From a virus: DNA of 33,413 bases. Numbering within the stretch: the stretch's first letter is position 1; the number at the start of each line of letters is the position of its first letter. This document shows, in pieces, positions 20,927-27,532 of this stretch. The stretch covers positions 1-33,413 of IMG/VR virus record IMGVR_UViG_3300032325_000284; one strand, given 5' to 3'. The notes under the pieces are model-generated. The model was not told where the DNA came from, ran no database searches, and was given only the letters and a program-made list of their open reading frames with translations. The translations under genes and the position numbers were made by a program.

Positions 20927-21432
20927 TTCAAGCGACCATAGATAACGCTAATCTCCGCACAAAAAGAAACTGAATCGTGCCGATAGCACTCAAAACCAAT
21001 CGAATCAAACCAATCAATAAACTCTTTTAGCCAAGCGTCTGAATAGTGTAACTCGATGGCAATTTCTTTTAGATTGTGGACATTCCCAATTTGCAGAAGT
21101 TGAGTCTCGTCTCCTTCGATGTCGCACTTAATGTGGGTGATAGAGTTCTCTGTTATCCAAGTATCCATTTGAAATGCGGAGTCTGCCTTTTCGCATAAGA
21201 ACTTTCCTTGCGGGTATTGTTGGGAAAGGGTGTTGATGTCTCCTTGGTTTATGTCCACTCCCATATAAAACTCTGGCTTTTGTGACAGAAAATACTTGGT
21301 TGTTCCGTTGGCCTCTTGCCTTTCTGATTCCGTCCAGAATCCACACCCCAAATCAAGCACCCTACCGCCAGCTACATTGAGATGTTGCCAATGGATTTCG
21401 GGTGATTCCGATGTGATGACTCCTTTAGTCAT
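20920..21432 (-). CDS. FkbM-type SAM-dependent methyltransferase
   Basis: A 170-residue protein. VLDLGCGFWTES (about 25-36) is the SAM-binding motif I, and FYMGVDINQGD supplies the acidic motif II residue. HIKCDIEGDE (near 98-107) matches the FkbM family 'KIDIEG(A/D)E', followed by an IAIELHY strand. FkbM enzymes usually O-methylate sugars or related hydroxyls. Placement among glycosyltransferases suggests methylation of the glycan they build. It is coupled to both neighbours. Confidence 0.8.
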   Translation of the reverse strand: MTKGVITSESPEIHWQHLNVAGGRVLDLGCGFWTESERQEANGTTKYFLSQKPEFYMGVDINQGDINTLSQQYPQGKFLCEKADSAFQMDTWITENSITHIKCDIEGDETQLLQIGNVHNLKEIAIELHYSDAWLKEFIDWFDSIGFECYRHDSVSFCAEISVIYGRLKC

Positions 21433-22037
21433 AGTTCAAATATGGCCGCACCATTACGCACCGACCAATCTTCCCAGAGCAGTTTCCCAAATCCCTTGAG
21501 CTTGTTGTAGTTCGCCAAGTTCTTAATGTCGTTCACATCGTCCAATGCGATGATTGCCTTCTCTGCTAGGAAGGGACGGACGCAACGCAACTCGGCCTCA
21601 CCAGAAAAAGGCGAGCCATCAATCAGCACGAAGTTAAAATCTACATTATGCTCAAAGTGAATGTCCTCGATTGCGTTGGTGCTGTAAGGTTGAGCAAATT
21701 CTACACATTCGTGATACCAGCCGAGAACTTGCTCTAGGGGATATTGATTAAGGGTGGTTTTATTTGTGCCGTAAAACTCCGCTACATCCAACTGGTTCAT
21801 CCATAGTTTCGGGAGGGTTGCAGTTCCCTTGACCGAAACGCCTCCCCTTGCGGATAGGTTCATCGAATGCCTACCGATGCGGTCTGGGTGATTCTCAATG
21901 CTGAATAGCCTTTTTGTCCTAATACATTGAGTCGAGCCATCCCCAGTTCCTCCCCCGATTTCTAGGCCAACATCCAGCCCCTCGCTATATTTTGCAAGGG
22001 CTTTCCCAAATGAATCGTTAATCGTTATCTCTTGCAT
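21429..22037 (-). CDS. SAM-dependent methyltransferase-like protein
   Basis: A 202-residue class I methyltransferase fold: LEIGGGTGDGST (25-36) as motif I, an RLFSIENHPDRIG strand-loop with the acidic residue, and FVLIDGSPFSGEAELRCVRP (near 136-155) followed by AIIALDDVNDI. It resembles the Methyltransf_24-type proteins found in glycan clusters. AGGAG nine bases before ATG supports the start. It is likely the second sugar-modifying methylase of the cassette. Confidence 0.75.
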   Translation of the reverse strand: MQEITINDSFGKALAKYSEGLDVGLEIGGGTGDGSTQCIRTKRLFSIENHPDRIGRHSMNLSARGGVSVKGTATLPKLWMNQLDVAEFYGTNKTTLNQYPLEQVLGWYHECVEFAQPYSTNAIEDIHFEHNVDFNFVLIDGSPFSGEAELRCVRPFLAEKAIIALDDVNDIKNLANYNKLKGFGKLLWEDWSVRNGAAIFEL

Positions 22038-22249
22038 TTCAATTTCTCCTCTAAAGCCTTACGAATCACATAGGCAATCACCGCCTCTTTATCGTGCTTC
22101 AATGCGAGCATCCCAGCTTTGTATAAATCTTTCTCGGCTTTATCATCATAGCTCACATCCACCTCAACCATCGGAGGAACTGGTCGAGCTTCGCCAAAGC
22201 GAATGATTCCAGATTTACGATTGCCAGTTTTGGCTTTTGCGTTTTTCAT
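22025..22249 (-). CDS. Small charged protein within the glycan cassette
   Basis: A 74-residue protein from ATG 22249 (GAAGGG upstream) rather than the longer frame from 22270. A basic N terminus (KNAKAKTGNRKSG) is followed by a Pro/Val stretch (ARPVPPMVEVDVSYDD) and a helix (EAVIAYVIRKALEEKLKCKR). I do not recognise it. It overlaps the large glycosyltransferase gene by 35 bp and the methyltransferase by 13 bp, so it belongs to the cassette. It may be a partner, scaffold or regulator. Confidence 0.55.
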   Translation of the reverse strand: MKNAKAKTGNRKSGIIRFGEARPVPPMVEVDVSYDDKAEKDLYKAGMLALKHDKEAVIAYVIRKALEEKLKCKR

Positions 22250-23870
22250 AGATCGCTTTTCCCTTCTCATAAAATTCTGGCTTGTTGTGGTTCTTTAATT
22301 GTTCGTCTGGTTGCCCGCCAGTAAATAAAGGGTTGTCGTGTTTGAATTGGATATGTCTAGCCTCAACCACGGCTTGTTCTGCATAGGCTCTATCCGTGAA
22401 TTCATTATCCGAATAAATGCCGTCCGACTCTTGGTAGTCGGGGTGGAATAGATGCCCCTGCTTCTTGAGCCTAGATTGCGTCAGGATCGCCATACAGAGG
22501 AGCTTGTCTTGCCGTAGGCCGTCTGATACTGCCAGCACTTTCTCTTGCGTTGTGTCCCCAATAGCATTCGAAATTAGGGCATCCCAATGGCGGGGGGGTG
22601 TCCAATCATCGCTCATTTGAATAATAATATCGCCTTTGGCTATTTTTGCCCCTGCGTTCCAAGCGTTAATCATCCCGCCCGGATTGCACCTAATGGCTTG
22701 GTGGGGGGTGTAATCTGTGGGGTCGTTATGATCGACCATAAACAACCACTCAATTTCTAGGGGCTTCTGGGCTAAAGAAAGCCACATCCACCGCCTCTGC
22801 CAAGCAATCTGTGGTCTGCCCCTTGTTGCGTGAACGATGCTGATCTTGGGGGCTGGTCGCATCTTCTTAATCTTTTCAGCCTCGGCAGTTTCTCCAACGC
22901 ACACCGATGCCGTCTCGTACAAGTCCATCGCTTGCCAGTTGTAGATCGCTTCAACAAGATTCCAATAGTGAGCTTTGGGGCGATGCAGGGTCAGACAAGA
23001 ACGAACTGCCCCATAAGCCTTAATCCAGCTTCCCTTGCCAGACCAATGATTTGCTATATAGAAATAAGCCTCTCGCCTATCGGGTTGTAGGGCTACGGCT
23101 TGCCCAAGATAAGAAAGCCTCTCGTTTTCTGGAACTACCCTACCCAAGTTGCAAAGCACATCGTAGCGAAGCGTGTCCTCTAGCTCTGGGAAGGCCAACG
23201 CTCGCATACTTGAATCAATGCACTTTTCAATCTGCCCAGATAGAAAATACTCTTGGGCTTGGTAGTAAAGGGAGTTGGCGGCTGGGGCAAGCGTGTCGGC
23301 CAAGATGTTCAAGTTCCTCTCCGCACTCCTTGGCTTGTATCCGTGAGGCTTGTGGATTCGGAAAATCTTATCCACGCCAATCGTCTTGTTTGGCTCTTTG
23401 CAAACCAGCATTTCGTGAACTCGGTTCTTCCAGCTACAAGTGCCTTTCTTGGAGATTTCTTCTCGAAGGGGAATGAGGCCAGCGTTGTCCACATTGTACT
23501 TTAACGCCACTAGGTGAGCGTCCTTTTGAATGGCAAGGTCAATAGCCTCCTCGACAACCTTCGCCCCATCCTCTGCCATTACATCGTCAGCATCTACCCA
23601 TAAGCACCACTCGCTTGAGCAAGCCTCAAGAGCCGTGTTCCTTGCCGTGGCAAAATCGTCTATGTGATTCCAATCAGTTCTTTTATTCTTATAATGAACG
23701 ATCTTCGCTCCAAGCCCACTTGCAATTTCCTCGGTCTTATCTGGCGTAGCTGACCCCCTAGAAATACATACAACCATCTCTTTTGCGATGGGGACAAACG
23801 ACTTGAGGCAACGCTCAATATATTCTTCTTCATTACCAGCGATGAGATAGACTGAAATAGGATATTTCAC
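22215..23870 (-). CDS. Two-domain glycosyltransferase with TPR-like linker
   Basis: A 551-residue protein with two GT-A-like units. Unit 1 (1-180): SVYLIAGNEEEYIERCLKSF start and WVDADD (91-96) as D-x-D. Residues about 195-330 are helical repeats of TPR type (YYQAQEYFLSGQIEKCIDSS, YFYIANHWSGKGSWIKAYGA). Unit 2 (342-520): KISIVHATRGRPQIAWQRRW, then NAWNAGAKIAKGDIIIQMSD with SDD at 420-422. The first half resembles tandem-TPR GT2 enzymes of bacterial glycan clusters; the second is a further GT2-like domain. One chain may add two sugars or polymerise. It heads the cassette after a 59-bp gap. Confidence 0.85.
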   Translation of the reverse strand: MKYPISVYLIAGNEEEYIERCLKSFVPIAKEMVVCISRGSATPDKTEEIASGLGAKIVHYKNKRTDWNHIDDFATARNTALEACSSEWCLWVDADDVMAEDGAKVVEEAIDLAIQKDAHLVALKYNVDNAGLIPLREEISKKGTCSWKNRVHEMLVCKEPNKTIGVDKIFRIHKPHGYKPRSAERNLNILADTLAPAANSLYYQAQEYFLSGQIEKCIDSSMRALAFPELEDTLRYDVLCNLGRVVPENERLSYLGQAVALQPDRREAYFYIANHWSGKGSWIKAYGAVRSCLTLHRPKAHYWNLVEAIYNWQAMDLYETASVCVGETAEAEKIKKMRPAPKISIVHATRGRPQIAWQRRWMWLSLAQKPLEIEWLFMVDHNDPTDYTPHQAIRCNPGGMINAWNAGAKIAKGDIIIQMSDDWTPPRHWDALISNAIGDTTQEKVLAVSDGLRQDKLLCMAILTQSRLKKQGHLFHPDYQESDGIYSDNEFTDRAYAEQAVVEARHIQFKHDNPLFTGGQPDEQLKNHNKPEFYEKGKAIYEKRKSQNWQS

Positions 23871-23929
23871 TTGAATAGGATTTCTAACTGCAATAAGGAT
23901 GTCAATTTATCTGGTTTAGTTATTCATTA

Positions 23930-24640
23930 TCAAAAAGGATAAGTCTTGCCAGCCCCAGCGTTGTAGAGGGATGTAATTTCTGCGCCAGATAAGGCTCGAT
24001 TCCAAATTCCAAATTCATCTATATTACCATCGTATTGTAAAGTATTTGGATCTCCTGGAAAATCAAAAACGCTGCCAACTGTGATTAATTGAGACAAAAA
24101 GTCTGCTTCATTAACAAAAGTTCCATCAAGCGATCCGTTTATATAAAAACTTGTTGTTCCAGAATTTCTTGATAGAACTATGTTTGTCCAAGTGTTTAAT
24201 GGAATTGTGGCTGTAGATGTATACGCTATTGCACCCTGCCAAACAATTAAATTTCCCAAAGGATTAAAAACCAAAAGCCAAGGGTATATTGAATCGGCAT
24301 TTCTTAAATCAAAAACTGATCCAGCTAAACCGAATGCTTCAGACCCATAACTTAATGGCTTAATCCATACGGAAGCTGATATATTTGCTGTTCCAACAGT
24401 GAAATTGGTTGAAGTATTATCAAGATATCCACCGCTTGAGGAAATTAAAGCACAACCAGAAATAATCCCTGTTCCAAGCGTTACCCCGCCGTGGCCTGTA
24501 AGCGTAATTCCATTCCCACTTGAATCTAGCCAGCTATTTGTGTTGAGATTCCAGTAGGCTAATAGTCCAGAAAGTAGTGTGGATGGTGCGTCTCTCTTAA
24601 CATTCAATCCACCAATCCGAATACCGCCTTTAATCATCAT
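23930..24640 (-). CDS. LamG (concanavalin-type) lectin-like virion protein
   Basis: A 236-residue protein. After a short N-terminal segment (IKGGIRIGGLNVKRDAP), residues 30-236 form a LamG sandwich: LLAYWNLNTNSWLDSSGNGI at the start, a TANISASVWIKP strand, WTNIVLSRNSGTTSFYINGS, and the diagnostic end 'YDGNIDEFGIWNRALSGAEI' then SLYNAGAGKTYPF. LamG domains bind carbohydrate or decorate phage heads. It lies between capsid genes and the glycan cassette, so it is probably a surface protein of the head. The DNA is more A/T-rich than the capsid genes. Confidence 0.82.
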   Translation of the reverse strand: MMIKGGIRIGGLNVKRDAPSTLLSGLLAYWNLNTNSWLDSSGNGITLTGHGGVTLGTGIISGCALISSSGGYLDNTSTNFTVGTANISASVWIKPLSYGSEAFGLAGSVFDLRNADSIYPWLLVFNPLGNLIVWQGAIAYTSTATIPLNTWTNIVLSRNSGTTSFYINGSLDGTFVNEADFLSQLITVGSVFDFPGDPNTLQYDGNIDEFGIWNRALSGAEITSLYNAGAGKTYPF

Positions 24641-24663
24641 ATAAGGATTTGCCTTACAGACTT

Positions 24664-24960
24664 TTAGTCACCAATGCCAAGAACAATTCCGCTATGAATA
24701 GAGAATGCTGTGCAAGTGCCAGCAAGATAAATCCCTGCATTGATGGTGGAGGCAGAGGCCGCAGTAGCATTAGCAAGGCTTGAAAATCCGGTTACAGAAG
24801 ATGAAATGCTTGCGAACTTTGCATCTGAAACTACATAAATTCCAGCGAACTCATTGGGAGTTGTGATTGCTGTTCCAGTTGTGACCACATACCTTGTGCC
24901 GGGTCGGGCGGCGTGGGAAATCTGGTCGTAATAAGGTTCGGAATTTGTAAGGTCTGCCAT
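24664..24960 (-). CDS. Small virion (decoration-like) protein
   Basis: A 98-residue protein with PYYDQISHAARPGTRYVV, FAGIYVVSDAKFASI, and a C-terminal NAGIYLAGTCTAFSIHSGIV. The last pattern, ending in a 'G.CTAF.(I/L).SG' strand, is shared by small phage proteins encoded after the capsid gene as I remember them. Decoration or head-tail accessory roles are likely. It starts 25 bp after the terminator's U-tract, so expression should be lower than the capsid's. Confidence 0.6.
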   Translation of the reverse strand: MADLTNSEPYYDQISHAARPGTRYVVTTGTAITTPNEFAGIYVVSDAKFASISSSVTGFSSLANATAASASTINAGIYLAGTCTAFSIHSGIVLGIGD

Positions 24961-24984
24961 ATTTTTAATGCCTTTGTGTCAAAG

Positions 24985-25017
24985 AAAAAGGAGGAGCAAG
25001 GTTTCCCCTGCTCCCCC
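24985..25017 (-). terminator. Rho-independent terminator after the major capsid gene
   Basis: On the minus strand GGGGGAGCAGGG (25017-25006) pairs with CCTTGCTCCTCC (25001-24990) over 12 bp with two G-U pairs, closed by a GAAA tetraloop. Five T follow (24989-24985). This is the strongest terminator I see and should reduce, not necessarily stop, transcription into the decoration, LamG and glycan genes. Confidence 0.88.
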
Positions 25018-25046
25018 TTCTTCGGGAGGAAACAACCAACCAATCT

Positions 25047-26009
25047 TTAGCTGTAGGTCGTGGTGATACGGACGGCGGCGTTCGCATCAATGACTTTCTC
25101 CGCTGTGTTCATACGAACACGGAGAACATTGCTACGACGAGCCTCATCACGATAGCTCTCGGAGACGAAACCACCGGGTGCGTCTTCCGACCAGACCAAG
25201 GTGCGACCCAATCCACCAGCGGTGAACTGACCAGTCGAAACATTGGCAACAACGATCTTGGTGTCTGGAACAATGAACGAACCAGAGTAAGGCTTGTTCT
25301 TGTTAGCAGAGTTGATGGCCGCACGACCGATGTAGACTTTATCCACACCGAACGCTTCGGCAATCTGTGCTTCATCGAGCAAGCGACCACCAGTATTCGA
25401 CACAACTCCGTAGAACTGATTTTGTAGGAGGGTGGTACGACGAACCCGCTCGTACACATTGGCCGACATAATCACCGCATTGGCCGCGTATCCGAGCTTG
25501 TTCAATGCGAGCTTGCCAGCCGCAACATCCGCAGGGGCGTTGATGGTTGCCAAGTTAGCTTCGGTGTAGTTAGCCGTGGGGCTTAAATCAGCCGTTGTGA
25601 AGGGAGTCGTTGTTGAGAACAACAAATCAGCCACCCGCTTTTCGTGGGAGAGCTTAACTTGTCGGAGCAAGAACCTCGCTGTTTCGGCTTCGATTTGGAA
25701 GAAGCGGTTAGCATCAGCACGGAATGAATCGTCAAGCAACTCCTCAAGTCCCGTCTCCAAACAATCATACTGATCACTCGTGAATTTTCTTGAAGCCCGT
25801 GCGTATTCAGAACCAGCCGAACGCTTCGCCGCATCGGCATCTAACAGAGCGGCATCAGCCGTCTGCACTTTGAGGTAAGTTCCGCTCTTTGCCGGAACGG
25901 GCAAGAGAGGGAGAACTTCCGCACCGATCAAGCCGATCTCTGCGGGAGATTCGATGAGGGCTTGGTTGATATCAGCACGAATGGTCGTGCCACTAGAAAT
26001 AAAGCTCAT
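25047..26009 (-). CDS. Major capsid protein (HK97 fold)
   Basis: A 320-residue protein with typical coat features: an N-terminal arm (ADINQALIESPAEIGLIGAE), an E-loop-like region with KVQTADAALLDADAAKRSAG, a long spine helix (FFQIEAETARFLLRQVKLSH), and a P/A-domain with AANAVIMSANVYERVRRTTL, FGVDKVYIGRA and a final NVLRVRMNTAEKVIDANAAV. It follows the cement protein, as in lambda D-E order. High expression is implied by the dedicated terminator. There is no clear delta domain, in line with a separate scaffold from the protease gene. Confidence 0.88.
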   Translation of the reverse strand: MSFISSGTTIRADINQALIESPAEIGLIGAEVLPLLPVPAKSGTYLKVQTADAALLDADAAKRSAGSEYARASRKFTSDQYDCLETGLEELLDDSFRADANRFFQIEAETARFLLRQVKLSHEKRVADLLFSTTTPFTTADLSPTANYTEANLATINAPADVAAGKLALNKLGYAANAVIMSANVYERVRRTTLLQNQFYGVVSNTGGRLLDEAQIAEAFGVDKVYIGRAAINSANKNKPYSGSFIVPDTKIVVANVSTGQFTAGGLGRTLVWSEDAPGGFVSESYRDEARRSNVLRVRMNTAEKVIDANAAVRITTTYS

Positions 26010-26046
26010 TTTATATTATTCTTTCTTTTGTTTATTGTTTCGTTGT

Positions 26047-26409
26047 TTAGTACATCGGAATCGCGATTTCGATGACTGCCGATGAACTTGTTGCCGCTTC
26101 GAGAGCGACACCAGCGGTTGCAAGGTTAGCGGCCAGAGTTGTGCAGAGGCCGGTTGCATCGAATTTCAACACATCACCAACTGCCGCAACACCAGAGACG
26201 GTCGCGAAGAAGGTGGGGTGGAACAATTTAACTGCAACAAAACCACCAGCAACGACATCTTCTTGAGTTACGCCGATAGCTTTGGTTGCACCAGTTACCG
26301 CAACATTAACGAAGCCAGCCGTGGTGGTGTCGGGCTGAACGAATCGGTATGCCGAGATAGCATTGGCCGAGCCGAATGTGCGAAAATTACCATCAATTTG
26401 AGTAGACAT
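26047..26409 (-). CDS. Capsid cement/decoration protein (DUF2190-like)
   Basis: A 120-residue beta-rich protein. AYRFVQPDTTTAGFVNVAV, KAIGVTQEDVVAGGFVAVKL (about 43-62) and a GDVLKFDATGLCTTLA segment match DUF2190-type proteins, which form trimeric spikes that stabilise expanded capsids. An AAAGGA sequence 10 bases before ATG marks the start. It lies between protease/scaffold and coat genes. Confidence 0.82.
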   Translation of the reverse strand: MSTQIDGNFRTFGSANAISAYRFVQPDTTTAGFVNVAVTGATKAIGVTQEDVVAGGFVAVKLFHPTFFATVSGVAAVGDVLKFDATGLCTTLAANLATAGVALEAATSSSAVIEIAIPMY

Positions 26410-26427
26410 TTTCTTTTATCCTTTGGT

Positions 26428-26847
26428 TTAGAGTTTGGTAATACCACGAGACAGAGCCTCGCTATATTCCTTGGGGTTAGACAGCATCACGGCTTGCATA
26501 GCCTTGAGCTTTGAAGTGGAGTAGTCGCTATGGGCGGCCACGAGTGCTTCAAAAGTTTTTGGTTCAACCTTCGCAGGGGCTTCGACAACTGGCGAAGCAG
26601 AGATTGGCTTAATACCGAACTCGGTGAGAACTTTCTTTACGACTTCGCTCATCTCTTCCTTGGTGTCCTCTTTTTCAGAAGGCTCAATCTCAACGGAGAC
26701 TTCAGGAGCAGGGGCGGGAGTCTCGGAGGGCTTCTTATCTTCGGCCATCTCCTCTTTTTTCATTTCTTCTTTGGGTTTCATCGAATCTTCAATGGCCGCC
26801 AAGCGAACCTTGATGTCCTCGATATCTTTCGAATAATTGTTTTCCAT
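26428..26847 (-). CDS. Possible nested scaffold protein (Nu3-like internal start)
   Basis: In frame with the protease, an ATG at 26847 begins MENNYSKDIEDIKVRLAAIE and would give 139 residues: a coiled, strongly charged middle and a C-terminal helical domain (FEALVAAHSDYSTSKLKAMQ). AAAGGA stands 10 bases before this ATG, the same arrangement as for the next gene. Lambda Nu3 is made in this way inside gene C. The product is inferred, not shown. Confidence 0.55.
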   Translation of the reverse strand: MENNYSKDIEDIKVRLAAIEDSMKPKEEMKKEEMAEDKKPSETPAPAPEVSVEIEPSEKEDTKEEMSEVVKKVLTEFGIKPISASPVVEAPAKVEPKTFEALVAAHSDYSTSKLKAMQAVMLSNPKEYSEALSRGITKL

Positions 26848-27516
26848 ATTTGTTTTGTCCTTTTTGTCAAGTGGAGATTCCTCCACGGCTTGTTTAACTA
26901 CGGCTGGGATTGTCTTTCCTCCGCTTACATATCCCAGCTTTTCCATAAACTTTACCATTTCTTCAAAGAGGCCATTGGTGGCCGCAGGGGAGGAAACCAA
27001 ATCAGCAGAGGCGATGCTCTGGGGGCGAATGTAATCCTTGCCATTGATGGTCTCGGACTCGTTCACAAAGGCTAGGGAAACGCCAAACTGGTCGGGGGCT
27101 TCCGATGCCATCTCTTTGATAAGTCCGTAGTGGGGCGAGTTGCGGAGCAATCGGAGGTCGGCAACGAGTCTATCCCCTTCAATGCGGGGGTTTCTGGCAA
27201 AGCCCACTACTGCGTCCAATCCGCTTCCGTGGTTCATCTTTACCTTCACGCCATTCTTTGCCTTGCCCATAAGTTTGAGGGCAGTCTCTAGGCTTGTTTT
27301 ATCCACGAAAAGGTCGTGTCCTTTAGCCTCTCCCACCTCCAAAATGCTCACCCCGCCTAGCTCCATTTCCTCCATCTCCTCGTCCCGATAAGTAGAATAG
27401 GCAACCGCCGCCCTTTGTTGTTCGTCTGGAAAGTCGCTAATAGCTTGCTCGTCCCCCATAAAGCGGGAAACAAAGTCTTGCTCGGATTCGTCTGCGGAAG
27501 GTAGGGGTAAAGGCAT
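26428..27516 (-). CDS. Head maturation protease with C-terminal scaffold
   Basis: A 362-residue protein from ATG 27516; the frame is open 63 bases further up, but that part overlaps the portal gene. The N terminus has ESEQDFVSRFMGDEQAISDF (residues 10-29), a phage head motif seen fused to various head proteins. Residues 65-190 form the protease: KMNHGSGLDAVVGFA with candidate His96, a DQFGVSLAF strand with candidate Ser147, and ASADLVSSPAATNG, the order of HK97-type (S78/U35) prohead proteases. The last 140 residues are acidic, Lys/Glu-rich and coiled, typical of scaffold. An internal start at 26847 may make scaffold alone. Confidence 0.8.
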   Translation of the reverse strand: MPLPLPSADESEQDFVSRFMGDEQAISDFPDEQQRAAVAYSTYRDEEMEEMELGGVSILEVGEAKGHDLFVDKTSLETALKLMGKAKNGVKVKMNHGSGLDAVVGFARNPRIEGDRLVADLRLLRNSPHYGLIKEMASEAPDQFGVSLAFVNESETINGKDYIRPQSIASADLVSSPAATNGLFEEMVKFMEKLGYVSGGKTIPAVVKQAVEESPLDKKDKTNMENNYSKDIEDIKVRLAAIEDSMKPKEEMKKEEMAEDKKPSETPAPAPEVSVEIEPSEKEDTKEEMSEVVKKVLTEFGIKPISASPVVEAPAKVEPKTFEALVAAHSDYSTSKLKAMQAVMLSNPKEYSEALSRGITKL

Positions 27517-27532
27517 AAATGCCCAGATTATG

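Noticed and set aside
23875-23929. TTGACA hexamer in the gap before the large glycosyltransferase gene
   Set aside because: No acceptable -10 at 15-19 bp; recorded as a chance -35.
26530-27075. 181-codon plus-strand open frame
   Set aside because: Lies fully antisense to the protease/scaffold gene; Phe/Leu/His-rich composition is what the complement of Glu/Lys-rich codons gives; no ribosome site or family pattern.
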